The position numbers were made by a program, and so were the translations under genes. Shown one piece after another: positions 28,194 through 36,090 of a stretch of 64,000 nucleotides of DNA. The notes under the pieces were generated by a model. That model was given only the letters and a program-made list of their open reading frames with translations. It was not told where the DNA came from and ran no database searches. The first letter of the stretch is position 1, and every line of letters starts with the position of its first letter. The stretch spans positions 248,001-312,000 of the forward strand of contig NZ_UZWD01000004.1 in assembly GCF_900631955.1 (NCBI RefSeq), in the 5' to 3' direction. This stretch comes from Devosia equisanguinis. GTDB taxonomy: Bacteria > Pseudomonadota > Alphaproteobacteria > Rhizobiales > Devosiaceae.

Positions 28194-29444
28194 TTAGTTT
28201 GCCTTGAGTGCGGCCTCGAGCTGCTGGGCGGCATCGGCTGGGGCAACCGAACCTTCCAGGACGCCCTGAAGGACTTGATAATAGGTATTAGTCGCGGCCG
28301 GAGGCATGGCGGTGTCATAGAACGGGTCGAGATGGCCCGCAGCCGACATCAGGTCATTGGCAATGCCGTAAAGCACCGGGCCAGCATCCTGTTCGGTGGT
28401 CGCGCCCTTGACCGTCACCATGGTCTTGCGCAGCTCCACATACTTTTTCATCACCGCTTCGGAGGTGAGGAACTTGACCAGCGTCACCGCATCGGCCTTG
28501 TTCTCGGTCTTGTCCGAGATGCCGAAGGCAGCGGCCACGCCGGCCAGCACGTCGGTCTGGTCGCCATTGCCGCCGGCAACCGACGGGAAGGCGAAGTAGC
28601 CGAGATCGAAGCCTTCGGGCGCATCAGCCGAAGCGCCGATCTGCCAGGTGCCGTTGAGCAGCATGGCGGCCTGACCATTGAGGAAGAGCATATTGGCTTC
28701 CTGGTCGCTGAGGCCGTTGAAGCCGATGGGGAAATAGTCCTTGGCGGCGAGGTCGGCGACGTTCTGGAAAGCAGTGGTGCCTTCTTCGCCCAGCGTCGCG
28801 TCGGCGTCGCCATTGACGAAGGCAGAGACCACGCCCGAGCCCTTGAGCCGCATTTCCATATACTGGAACCAGAAGGTTGCCGGCCAAGAATCCTTGTTGC
28901 CCAGCGAGAAGGGGATGACGCCGGCGGCCTTGGTTTCCTCGGCCAGAGCGGTCAGTTCTTCCCAGGTGGTTGGAGGGGTCCAGCCCATTTCGGCAAACAG
29001 CGCCTTATCGTACCAGAAGACCACCGAGTCCACGTCGACCGGCACGGCATAGGTATGGCCGTCAATGGTGGTCTGGGCCAGGGCGCTTTCGAGGAAGCTG
29101 TCGCCCCAGCCATCCTTGGCCAGATCTTCGTCCAGCGCATACATCTGCCCGCCATCGACGAAGGCACCCAGGAACCCGCCCGGCAGGGTGTAGAACACGT
29201 CGGGCGGATTGCCCGAGGCCATGGCGGTGTTCAGCTTGGTCTTGTAGGAGGACTGCTCGGAGGCCACCACGTCCAGCGTGATATCGGGATGGGCCTTGGC
29301 GAATTCATCGAGTGCGAAATTGATGAAATCGACCTTATCCTGCTGGCCTGCATAGGCATGCCAGAACGTCAATTCACCCGCCTGGGCCGGAAGCGCCAAG
29401 GCCAGGGCAAGCAGGCTCGCGCCGTACAACGACTTCAATGTCAT
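28194..29444 (-). CDS. sugar ABC transporter substrate-binding protein
   Basis: 416 residues with a Sec signal peptide (LLALALALPAQAGE, cleavage after AQA). Family 1 extracellular solute-binding protein; the segment GQAAMLLNGTWQIGA is typical. First gene of the run SBP-permease-permease-PLP enzyme-PfkB kinase, with AGGAGGAACC upstream of ATG 29444. Divergent from the RpiR-type regulator, with a 10-bp inverted repeat between them. Ligand unknown. Confidence 0.92.
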   Translation of the reverse strand: MTLKSLYGASLLALALALPAQAGELTFWHAYAGQQDKVDFINFALDEFAKAHPDITLDVVASEQSSYKTKLNTAMASGNPPDVFYTLPGGFLGAFVDGGQMYALDEDLAKDGWGDSFLESALAQTTIDGHTYAVPVDVDSVVFWYDKALFAEMGWTPPTTWEELTALAEETKAAGVIPFSLGNKDSWPATFWFQYMEMRLKGSGVVSAFVNGDADATLGEEGTTAFQNVADLAAKDYFPIGFNGLSDQEANMLFLNGQAAMLLNGTWQIGASADAPEGFDLGYFAFPSVAGGNGDQTDVLAGVAAAFGISDKTENKADAVTLVKFLTSEAVMKKYVELRKTMVTVKGATTEQDAGPVLYGIANDLMSAAGHLDPFYDTAMPPAATNTYYQVLQGVLEGSVAPADAAQQLEAALKAN

Positions 29445-29488
29445 CTGTGGTTCCTCCTAGACCGCCACCATTGCTGGTCCGTTATGAA

Positions 29489-29529
29489 GTGGTGCCACAA
29501 CGAATGTGACCTGTCTATAGTGACACCAC
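29489..29529. promoter_or_regulatory. candidate RpiR-type operator in divergent promoter
   Basis: Arms GTGGTGCCAC (29489-29498) and GTGACACCAC (29520-29529) form an inverted repeat with one mismatch, centres 31 bp apart. It lies between the binding-protein and RpiR genes and is the only strong dyad in the 134-bp gap. Confidence 0.55.
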
Positions 29530-29578
29530 ATCAGGCCCATGCTACGGCTTTGCTGTCGAGGGGGAGTGGAGGCTCAAC

Positions 29579-30433
29579 ATGGCGCAACCGGCACAGGCCA
29601 GGGTATTGTCCGCCACCAGCCAGCTACGCAGCGTGTTGCCCACCCTGTCGGATTCCGAGCGGCGCGTGGCGTTGTGGATCCTCGAGCATCCCCAAGATGT
29701 GATGCGTCAGTCTATGTCTGCGGTAGCGCAACTGGTGGAGGTCAGCGACACCACCGTGCTGCGCATGTGCCGGGCCGCGGGTTTTGAAGGCTATACCGAT
29801 CTCAAGCTGGCTTTGGCGCGCGAACCCTTCGTGCCAACGCCTGTATCGGGCGACGCGCCGCCTGCCGATGGGCTGCAACTGGCCCAGACCGTGTTTCGCG
29901 CCATTGGCCGTGCGCTCGATGACACGCTTGCCGTGCTCGACGAAAGCACGTTGACACGTGCCATCGACCAGATTGCCGCGGCGCGCCACATCCTCGTCGG
30001 CGGCGTCGGTGGCTCGGGTATCGTCGCCCAGGCCTTTTACCAACGCTGCTTCCGACTGGGCCTGCGCTGCGACGCGCCCATCGATTCCCAATTGCAGATC
30101 ATGCATGCCGCCGGCATGGGGCCACAGGACCTGGTGGTGGCCATTTCCTATTCCGGGATCACCAGCGATCCCGTGCTGCTGCTGCAGGAAGCGCGGGCCC
30201 GTGGCGCCGCCACCATCTGCATCACTGGCAATCGCCGCTCGCCGCTGGCGCAGCTGGCCGACACCACCCTGGTCAGCGTCTCCTACGAGCATGGCAGCGA
30301 GCCCATGGCCGCGCAGGTGGCGCAGCTGACGCTGATCGACGCGCTTTATGTCGCGCTGGCACAACGTTTGGGCAACCAGGCCCAACTCATCGAAGAGCGA
30401 ATGGTCAACGCCATTCTGCCCAAATCCATCTAG
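29579..30433 (+). CDS. MurR/RpiR-family transcriptional regulator with SIS domain
   Basis: 284 residues. N-terminal HTH_6 (LPTLSDSERRVALWILEHPQDV, then AVAQLVEVSDTTVLRMCRAAGFEGYTDLK) and C-terminal sugar-isomerase (SIS) domain with GGVGGSGIVAQAFYQRC and VVAISYSGITSDPVLLLQEAR. SIS domains bind phosphosugars, so the inducer is likely a phosphorylated intermediate made by the PfkB kinase (inference). ATG 29579 is close to the conserved N-terminus. Divergent from the importer and followed after 15 nt by the TrpF-like gene. Confidence 0.9.
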   Translation: MAQPAQARVLSATSQLRSVLPTLSDSERRVALWILEHPQDVMRQSMSAVAQLVEVSDTTVLRMCRAAGFEGYTDLKLALAREPFVPTPVSGDAPPADGLQLAQTVFRAIGRALDDTLAVLDESTLTRAIDQIAAARHILVGGVGGSGIVAQAFYQRCFRLGLRCDAPIDSQLQIMHAAGMGPQDLVVAISYSGITSDPVLLLQEARARGAATICITGNRRSPLAQLADTTLVSVSYEHGSEPMAAQVAQLTLIDALYVALAQRLGNQAQLIEERMVNAILPKSI

Positions 30434-30448
30434 CAGAAGTTGAGACCC

Positions 30449-31129
30449 ATGAAGGTTCAGATTTATACGATGCAGACCCCCGAAGAGGCCGTCCTGGCGG
30501 CCGCAGCGGGTGTCGACTATTTGGGGGTGACGCCCTCAAATCGCGGCCTGCCCGGTGAGATCGATTTCGCCACGGCCCGTAGCATCGTCGATGCGCTGGA
30601 CGGCAAGGCCAAGCGCGTCGCCCTTTCGGTGGAGAGCGATCTCGGCGATATCGCCGCCATGGTTGCGGCGGTGCGTCCCGACGTCTTGCACCTCTGCGGC
30701 GATATCAGCCTCGTTACCCCCGAACAGGTCGGCATTTTGCGCGACCGCCTCAAGGCCGTTCATCCCAACCTCGAAATTTTGCAGGCCATACCCATGACTG
30801 GCCCCGAGGCGCTGGATCACGCCGCCGCCTTCGAAGCGGTCTCCGACCTGTTCATCCTCGATTCCGTCGCCCCTCATATCGGTGGCATCGGCGCGGCCGG
30901 TGTCACCCATGACTGGTCGATCAGCCGCGAGATCGTGGCGCGCAGCCAGCGCCCGGTCATCCTGGCCGGCGGGCTCAATGCCGATAATGTCGGCTCTGCC
31001 ATCGCAGCCGTGCGGCCCTGGGGCGTGGATTCTCTCACCCACACCAATAAACCGCTCGATGGCGGTGGTTTCCGCAAGGACATCGACAAGATTGCCGCCT
31101 TCGTCAAGGCTGCGCACGCTGCCGCCTGA
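30449..31129 (+). CDS. TrpF-like (beta/alpha)8-barrel protein, catalytic Cys replaced
   Basis: 226 residues. Resembles phosphoribosylanthranilate isomerase: phosphate-binding GGIG at 144-147 and ILAGGLNADNVGSAI, general-acid region FILDSV with Asp138, and THDW at 153-156. The usual N-terminal VKICGIT, whose Cys is the general base of TrpF, reads VQIYTMQ here, so the Cys is a Tyr. The protein is therefore unlikely to make tryptophan. No other trp gene is near; it follows the RpiR gene in one transcript opposite the importer. Perhaps an isomerase of a phosphosugar adduct. ATG 30449 preferred to the TTG at 30440. Confidence 0.82.
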   Translation: MKVQIYTMQTPEEAVLAAAAGVDYLGVTPSNRGLPGEIDFATARSIVDALDGKAKRVALSVESDLGDIAAMVAAVRPDVLHLCGDISLVTPEQVGILRDRLKAVHPNLEILQAIPMTGPEALDHAAAFEAVSDLFILDSVAPHIGGIGAAGVTHDWSISREIVARSQRPVILAGGLNADNVGSAIAAVRPWGVDSLTHTNKPLDGGGFRKDIDKIAAFVKAAHAAA

Positions 31130-31156
31130 CCCGGAGGCACTCCACAGATAGCAAAA

Positions 31157-31187
31157 AGGCCGTTCGCTGCTGCGGACGGCCTGTTTT
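31157..31187. terminator. terminator between TrpF-like gene and rlpA-like gene
   Basis: AGGCCGT / ACGGCCT stem extended inward by TCGC/GCGG with one wobble pair, then GTTTT; on the other strand it is followed by TTTTT. Serves both convergent genes. Confidence 0.75.
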
Positions 31188-31207
31188 CTGGCAATAGGTC
31201 GATAAGT

Positions 31208-31561
31208 CTAGATGGCGGCGATGCACACCGAGGTGACGCCGCGATTGCGGAAGCCCAGCTCGTTGGCTGCGGCCTTGGAAAGATCGATGATGCGCTTGCC
31301 ATGGAACGGGCCGCGATCATTGATGGTCACCTGGATCGACTTGCCGGTCCGCTGGTCGGTGACCTGCACCTTGGTGCCGAAGGGAAGGGAACGATGCGCC
31401 GCCGTCATGGCGTTCTCGTTGAAGGTTTGTCCCGATGCGGCCTTCTTCCCGTGGAAGCCGGGGCCATACCAGGATGCGCCACCACATTGGGCATAGGCTG
31501 CGCTGGAAAAACTAAGGACGATTGCAGCACAGGTGGCGGCGAGAACGGCTTTCTTAATCAA
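31208..31561 (-). CDS. RlpA-like double-psi beta-barrel protein
   Basis: 117 residues with a signal peptide (AATCAAIVLSFSSAAYAQ). The mature part is almost only the DPBB domain of RlpA: CGGASWYGPGFHGKKAASGQTF, then VTINDRGPFHGKRIIDLSKAAANELGF. RlpA proteins cut denuded glycan strands at septa; here the SPOR domain is missing, so it is a minimal form. The only in-frame start is TTG at 31561 and no ribosome site precedes it, so the start is less certain. Confidence 0.85.
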   Translation of the reverse strand: MIKKAVLAATCAAIVLSFSSAAYAQCGGASWYGPGFHGKKAASGQTFNENAMTAAHRSLPFGTKVQVTDQRTGKSIQVTINDRGPFHGKRIIDLSKAAANELGFRNRGVTSVCIAAI

Positions 31562-31986
31562 TGGGGGAGGCTCACTGTCGTTGTCGATGCCGGCTGACTA
31601 AGCAGCGCCAGCGGCCACAATGTGAGCATTTCTGGCCTTTTGGCCGCAGATGGACGCGCTGTGGCGCCTTTACCGCAGTTAAAATGCCGAAATCTGTTAA
31701 CGATAGCGTGTTTCGTCTTGGCTTTTTAGAATTTGAATCCGCGAGACTAACGAATCATTCACCTCTAGCCGCGGGGTCGCGGCAAGTGTTGGAACCGCTT
31801 TGCCCGGTGTGGCAGATGGGCAACGGTTCCCCAAAACAGCCCGATGGGGCCCTAAAAACCAAAATCGTGATCTGTGAATAATGGGAAAGGCGGGAATTTC
31901 CGGCTCCGCCTTCGCAAATGTGGCAAAGAAAAAGGCGGCAGCCTAAGCCACCGCCCCAGTTCGTCAGGGAAAAGACCGCAACCAGA
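31562..31986. other. 425-bp gene-free interval
   Basis: Contains the upstream region of the rlpA-like gene and two hairpins: AAGGCGG/CCGCCTT at 31887-31912 and the peroxiredoxin terminator at 31929-31955. Between 31640 and 31860 the base composition is lower in GC than around it, with an open frame on the plus strand that has no family features and no ribosome site, so I do not call it a gene. Confidence 0.5.
31929..31955 (-). terminator. terminator of the peroxiredoxin gene
   Basis: Stem GGCGG/CCGCC with a 12-nt loop, followed on the minus strand by five T, 32 nt after the peroxiredoxin stop codon. Confidence 0.65.
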
Positions 31987-32622
31987 TCAGTCGCGCGGCT
32001 GCGGCACGATGCGCAGATAGGGCTTCAGCTCTTTCCAGCCTTCTGGATACTTGGCCTTGGCGGCCTCGTTGGACACGGCCGGGACGATGATGACGTCCTC
32101 GCCGCTCTCCCAGTTCACTGGCGTTGCAACCTGATGCTTGGCGGTAAGCTGCAGGCTGTCGATGACGCGCAGCACTTCATTGAAATTGCGGCCGGTGGAG
32201 GCCGGGTATTCGATCTTGAGCTTGATCTTCTTGTCCGGCCCGATGACGAAGACCGAACGCACGGTCAGGGTGTTGTCGGCATTGGGGTGGATCATGTCGT
32301 AGAGACGGGCCACTTCGCCCTTGGTGTCGGCCAGGAGCGGGAAGTTCAGCGCCGTGCCCTGGGTCTCTTCGATGTCCTTGGCCCAGCCGCCATGATCCTC
32401 GAGCTTGTCGACCGACAGGCCCAGCACCTTGACGCCGCGCTTGTCGAATTCCGGCTTCAGCTTGGCGGTAAAGCCCAGTTCGGTGGTGCAGACGGGGGTG
32501 AAGTTCTTGGGATGGCTGAACAGAACTGCCCATGAGCCGTCGATATAGTCATGGAAATGAATCGGACCCTCGGTGGACTCGAGGGTGAAATCGGGGGCGG
32601 TGTCGCCGATCAGGATCGCCAT
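31987..32622 (-). CDS. 1-Cys peroxiredoxin (Prx6 type)
   Basis: 211 residues. Peroxidatic Cys45 in the motif NFTPVCTTELG, preceded by the N-terminal GDTAPDFTLESTEGPI. The C-terminal extension with VATPVNWESGEDVIIVP is typical of the Prx6 group. Reduces hydrogen and organic peroxides in the cytoplasm. Single gene with its own terminator; the 167 bp upstream hold its promoter, without an operator I can name. Confidence 0.93.
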   Translation of the reverse strand: MAILIGDTAPDFTLESTEGPIHFHDYIDGSWAVLFSHPKNFTPVCTTELGFTAKLKPEFDKRGVKVLGLSVDKLEDHGGWAKDIEETQGTALNFPLLADTKGEVARLYDMIHPNADNTLTVRSVFVIGPDKKIKLKIEYPASTGRNFNEVLRVIDSLQLTAKHQVATPVNWESGEDVIIVPAVSNEAAKAKYPEGWKELKPYLRIVPQPRD

Positions 32623-32789
32623 TGTCGTCTTTCCTTGCCCGCCTGGGCGGGTCAGTTTTCGTCAATATGGAGCATATCGTGCTGCTGCACCCCACTTAAA
32701 GCAGCAGGGTACGAAATGCTTTTGCCTTGTTTGGCGCCGCTGCGGCAAGCCTTTGCGGCCTGCCTGCGACAATGAGAATGGGGGCAAGC

Positions 32790-33320
32790 CTACTCGCCCT
32801 GCACCATGACGGAGCCCTGCATCGGCTTGGCGGCCGGCGCGCCATTGGTCCAGGTGACGTCGCTACCGTTGAGCGGTACGACCGAGAGGCTCATCTTGCC
32901 CGATCCCTGCTGCAGCTGGCGCGAATGGGCCAGGTAGATCAGGGAATTGTTGGCGGCATCATAGATGCGCGTCACCCGCAGCGACTTCCAGATCAGCGAA
33001 CGACCCTCCTTGAAGATCTCCTCGCCGCCGGCGCTGGTGCGGATATTGCCCACGGTGATCGGGCCGGTCGCCGAGCAATCGAGCGCCGAATAGGATGGGT
33101 CTTCGAACCAGTTGCCCTGGCTCAGTCGGTCGATGAAGGAGCGGTTGAAGAAGGCCAGGTGGCAGACCACGCCCTGCACTTGCGGATCGGCGACCGCCTC
33201 GATGGAGATGTCGTTGCCGGTCCAGTCGACCCCCACACTGCCCACCTGTCTATTGTCGCCACATGCCGCCAGGGCAAGCGCAGCTGTTGCGACGACGGCG
33301 ATACGGGCAAATGGGTGCAT
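32790..33320 (-). CDS. creA: CreA-family lipoprotein
   Basis: 176 residues. Lipoprotein signal peptide with lipobox LAAC (MHPFARIAVVATAALALAAC). The body matches CreA: VGSVGVDWTGNDISIEAVADP, VVCHLAFF, SLIWKSLRVTRIYDAANNSLIYLAHS. Function of CreA is not known. ATG 33320 has GGAGG upstream; a longer frame up to 33362 would put residues before the signal peptide and is rejected. Confidence 0.85.
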   Translation of the reverse strand: MHPFARIAVVATAALALAACGDNRQVGSVGVDWTGNDISIEAVADPQVQGVVCHLAFFNRSFIDRLSQGNWFEDPSYSALDCSATGPITVGNIRTSAGGEEIFKEGRSLIWKSLRVTRIYDAANNSLIYLAHSRQLQQGSGKMSLSVVPLNGSDVTWTNGAPAAKPMQGSVMVQGE

Positions 33321-33398
33321 GGCGACCTCCAAAATGATGCACCGAACATGGTGCGCCACCACGCGATAAGCAAGAGAGTGGCGATGGCTCGAGCGCTG

Positions 33399-34217
33399 CT
33401 ATTGGCGCACGCGGCGGTTGAGTGCCCGCTCAAGCCAGCGGACCAGCAGGGACAGGGAGATGGTCATGGTGAGATAGAGGAAGGCGACCACATTATAGGT
33501 TTCGAAAAACAGGAAGCTCGACGAGGCCGAAAGCTTGCCCAATTGGGTGATGTCCTGCACCCCCAGGGCCGAAACCAGGGCGCTGTCCTTGACCATGGAG
33601 ACGAAGTCATTGCCCAGCGGCGGCAAGATGGTGCGCAGCGCCTGGGGAAAGACGATGAAGCGAAAGCAGTGCCAGCGCGACAGGCCCAGCGAGCGCGCCG
33701 CCTCGATCTGGCCGCGCCCTACGGCCTCGATGCCGGCGCGGAAGATTTCAGCGATGAAGGCCGAGTAGCAGATGGTGAGGGCGAAGATCGCCCGCCAGAC
33801 GAAGTCGAAACCACGCACGCTGGCCGGCGCTAGCCAGCCCCAGTCGATGAACGGCGCCATGGTCCAGTTGAACGCCCAAACCATGGCCGGCGCCGCCACG
33901 AAGGCGATATAGAACAGGAAGACCAGGATCGGAATGCCGCGGATGATCTCGATATAGAAGGTCGCAAGCTCGCGCAGCACGCGGATGTTCGAGGTCCGCG
34001 CCAAAGCGATCAGCAGGCCCAGCACGGTCGCGGCAATGAATGCGACGAACGTCACCCACAGCGTTGTCAGCACCCCGCCGGAAAGCGTGGTGAAGATGCC
34101 CGAATAGGTCTGGTCCGAGGTGATGGCCCACAGACCCAGCACGAACAGCAACAGGATCGCCAATAGCCAATAGGGCAGGCGGGAAAACAGCGGGGTCCGG
34201 CGGGTGCGATGGCTCAT
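33399..34217 (-). CDS. polar amino acid ABC transporter permease (HisM/GlnP type)
   Basis: 272 residues, about five membrane segments, with the family signature EAARSLGLSRWHCFRFIVFPQALR near residue 175. ATG 34217. Belongs with the binding protein at 34395, which lies upstream on the same strand; no ATPase or second permease is beside them, so the importer is incomplete here and must borrow an ATP-binding subunit. Confidence 0.9.
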   Translation of the reverse strand: MSHRTRRTPLFSRLPYWLLAILLLFVLGLWAITSDQTYSGIFTTLSGGVLTTLWVTFVAFIAATVLGLLIALARTSNIRVLRELATFYIEIIRGIPILVFLFYIAFVAAPAMVWAFNWTMAPFIDWGWLAPASVRGFDFVWRAIFALTICYSAFIAEIFRAGIEAVGRGQIEAARSLGLSRWHCFRFIVFPQALRTILPPLGNDFVSMVKDSALVSALGVQDITQLGKLSASSSFLFFETYNVVAFLYLTMTISLSLLVRWLERALNRRVRQ

Positions 34218-34269
34218 AGGCGAGGGGTATGGCGAAAAACCACCGGCTTGAACAGACCGGCAGGCCCCG

Positions 34270-34366
34270 CGCCTCCCATTCCCTTTGCAGAACGGAAATG
34301 GGGGAGGAGGTTCATCGGTGGATCACTGAACCCTCCCCACCCGGCCCTCCCTGAATGGGGAGGGGG
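34270..34366. repeat. GC-rich palindromic repeat element
   Basis: Two nested hairpins between the permease and binding-protein genes: CCTCCCATT pairing imperfectly with AATGGGGGAGG, and CCCTCCC-TGAATG-GGGAGGG (34345-34364). Same style as the elements at 53932 and 56576. Confidence 0.6.
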
Positions 34367-34394
34367 CGAAGCGCCTGACCTGCGGATACGCGGC

Positions 34395-35183
34395 CTATTT
34401 GGCGGCGTAGTCGAAGAACCAGTAGTTGATGCGTTCGTCGAGCCAGCCATCTTCACGCATCTGGTCGAGCGCGGCATCGAAAGGCGCCACGAGATCGGAA
34501 CCCGGCGTCAGGATGAAGCCCAGGGGATCGGACTTGATGCTCTCGCCCACCTGCTTGAACGCCCCCGGATCGGCGCCAATATAGCCTGTCGCCGCTGCCT
34601 GGTCGGCGATGATCGCATCGACATCCCCGGCTTTGACCGCCTGCACGGCAGCGCCGAAACTATCGAAGGTCTTGACCCGCGGATTGGCCTCGTCACCATC
34701 GAGCACATCATAGATGGCAGTATAGAAGGACGAGGTACCTGCCTGCGCGCCGAACAACAGGTCGGCATGCTCGGCAAAGCTTTCGGGGCCGGTGATCCGT
34801 TGTTCATCAGCACGCACCAGGAAATACTGTTCGACCGTGATGAAGGGCTCGGTGAAATCGATCTGCTGGGCGCGTTCCTCGGTGATGGTGATGCCGTCGG
34901 CGCCCACATCGAACTGGCCAGTCCGCACGCTTTCGATCATCACGTCCCAGGCGGTGAGGTTCCACTCCACCTTGGCATTGAGTCGCTTGGCGATCTCGTT
35001 GATGACGTCATATTCGAGCCCGATGCCATTCCCATCCGGACCCGCGAAATTGAGCGGATAATAGGCGTTTTCGGTGACGGCATGGATAATGCGACCGTCC
35101 AGATCGGGCAGTTCCTGGGCCATTACCGGCATCGCGGCGACCGACAGGGCCACACCGGCCAAAAGCGCAAGCATCTTGTTCAT
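34395..35183 (-). CDS. amino acid ABC transporter substrate-binding protein
   Basis: 262 residues, family 3 extracellular solute-binding protein. Signal peptide MNKMLALLAGVALSVAAMPVMAQ, then GIGLEYDVINEIAKRL and TGQFDVGADGITITEERAQQIDFTEPF, the hallmark ligand-binding strand. ATG 35183 is chosen because the signal peptide starts there; the long frame to 35585 is not coding. Paired with the permease at 33399. Ligand probably a polar amino acid. Confidence 0.9.
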   Translation of the reverse strand: MNKMLALLAGVALSVAAMPVMAQELPDLDGRIIHAVTENAYYPLNFAGPDGNGIGLEYDVINEIAKRLNAKVEWNLTAWDVMIESVRTGQFDVGADGITITEERAQQIDFTEPFITVEQYFLVRADEQRITGPESFAEHADLLFGAQAGTSSFYTAIYDVLDGDEANPRVKTFDSFGAAVQAVKAGDVDAIIADQAAATGYIGADPGAFKQVGESIKSDPLGFILTPGSDLVAPFDAALDQMREDGWLDERINYWFFDYAAK

Positions 35184-35358
35184 GAGGTCATTGTCTCCCG
35201 GCTGTGACATCTGCGGGAGACTAGAGTGTTTCCCGCAAAACTGGCAACGGTTTTGCGGTTCTGAAGCGCAGCGACACACATTCCAGATCAATTGGTCGCA
35301 TCGGCAAGGCGGCGCGGTGCTGAAAACGCGCGCCGCCATCGCAAGCGTATAGCAGCGC

Positions 35359-35727
35359 TCAGGCTTCGTCGTGCACGTCGGCGGCCGCACCGCGGGTCTT
35401 GAGAGACTCGATGGCGTTCTTGGCGGAAGCCTTGGAGGTATAAGTCTCGGTGCGCACCATGGTTTCGCCATTGCTGGCGACGAAGCGCACGAAATGCTGG
35501 CCGTCCTTTGAGGCAACGATCTCGAAACGGTAGCCGCTGCCGGTCTCGTCCTTGGACAGATCGACAGTGATGGCCTCGGGCGCATTCTTTTTCAGCGATT
35601 CAATGGCGCTCTTGGCGCTGGCCTTCTGCTTGTAATTCTCCGACCAGAAGATCTTCTCCGAATTGTAGGAAAAGTCGAACTTGAACTGATCGTTCGCTGC
35701 AGCGGTGATGTTGAATTTGTGTGCCAT
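35359..35727 (-). CDS. YegP-family protein with two DUF1508 repeats
   Basis: 122 residues made of two similar halves: KFDFSYNSEKIFWSENYKQKASAKSAIESLKKN and RFVASNGETMVRTETYTSKASAKNAIESLKT (each quoted in part; shared core SAKxAIESLK). Family of small conserved proteins of unknown function. The ATG at 35727 has GGAGGCCAGCG upstream. Single gene. Confidence 0.85.
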   Translation of the reverse strand: MAHKFNITAAANDQFKFDFSYNSEKIFWSENYKQKASAKSAIESLKKNAPEAITVDLSKDETGSGYRFEIVASKDGQHFVRFVASNGETMVRTETYTSKASAKNAIESLKTRGAAADVHDEA

Positions 35728-35787
35728 GACGCTGGCCTCCCTGAATCCTCTGCGAACACTAGCGCAATGGCGGGAATTGAAAAGCCA

Positions 35788-36090
35788 CTAGTTTTCGAGC
35801 GCCACCCGGTCGACATGGCCCAGGTCGCGATCGGGATCGATGCGGTCGCGCACCATCTGCTTGAGCACCCGGCTGTCGGGGAAGCCGCCATCGCGCTTGC
35901 GCTCCCAGATAAGCTCGTCATCGAGCCTGATCTCAAAAATCCCACCCGTACCCGGCACCAGCGTTACCGAACCGAGTTCCAGCGAGAAGGTGGACAAGAG
36001 TTCCTGCGCCATCCAGGCGGCGCGCAGCATCCAGTTGCATTGGGTGCAATAGGTAATGCTGATCAGAGGCCGACCCGCACTGGGGCTCAT
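35788..36090 (-). CDS. SelT/SelW/SelH-family (Rdx) thioredoxin-like protein
   Basis: 100 residues. Redox motif CTQC near residue 15 (ISITYCTQCNWMLRAAWMAQELL) and the family loop PGTGGIFEIRLDDELIWERKRDGGFPD. Bacterial members use Cys where animals may use selenocysteine. Its ATG overlaps the stop of the cNMP-fold protein by 4 nt, so both are made together. Role probably redox, partner unknown. Confidence 0.85.
   Translation of the reverse strand: MSPSAGRPLISITYCTQCNWMLRAAWMAQELLSTFSLELGSVTLVPGTGGIFEIRLDDELIWERKRDGGFPDSRVLKQMVRDRIDPDRDLGHVDRVALEN

Noticed and set aside
30449..31129. True trpF of the tryptophan pathway
   Set aside because: The catalytic Cys is missing and no trp genes are adjacent, so the symbol trpF was not given.
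31561..31881. Plus-strand frame of 106 codons in the 31.6-32.0 kb gap
   Set aside because: Cys/Arg-rich start, no ribosome site, no family, unlike the codon use of neighbouring genes.
32551..32775. Plus-strand frames in the peroxiredoxin-creA gap
   Set aside because: They begin inside the peroxiredoxin gene on the opposite strand and have no coding features.
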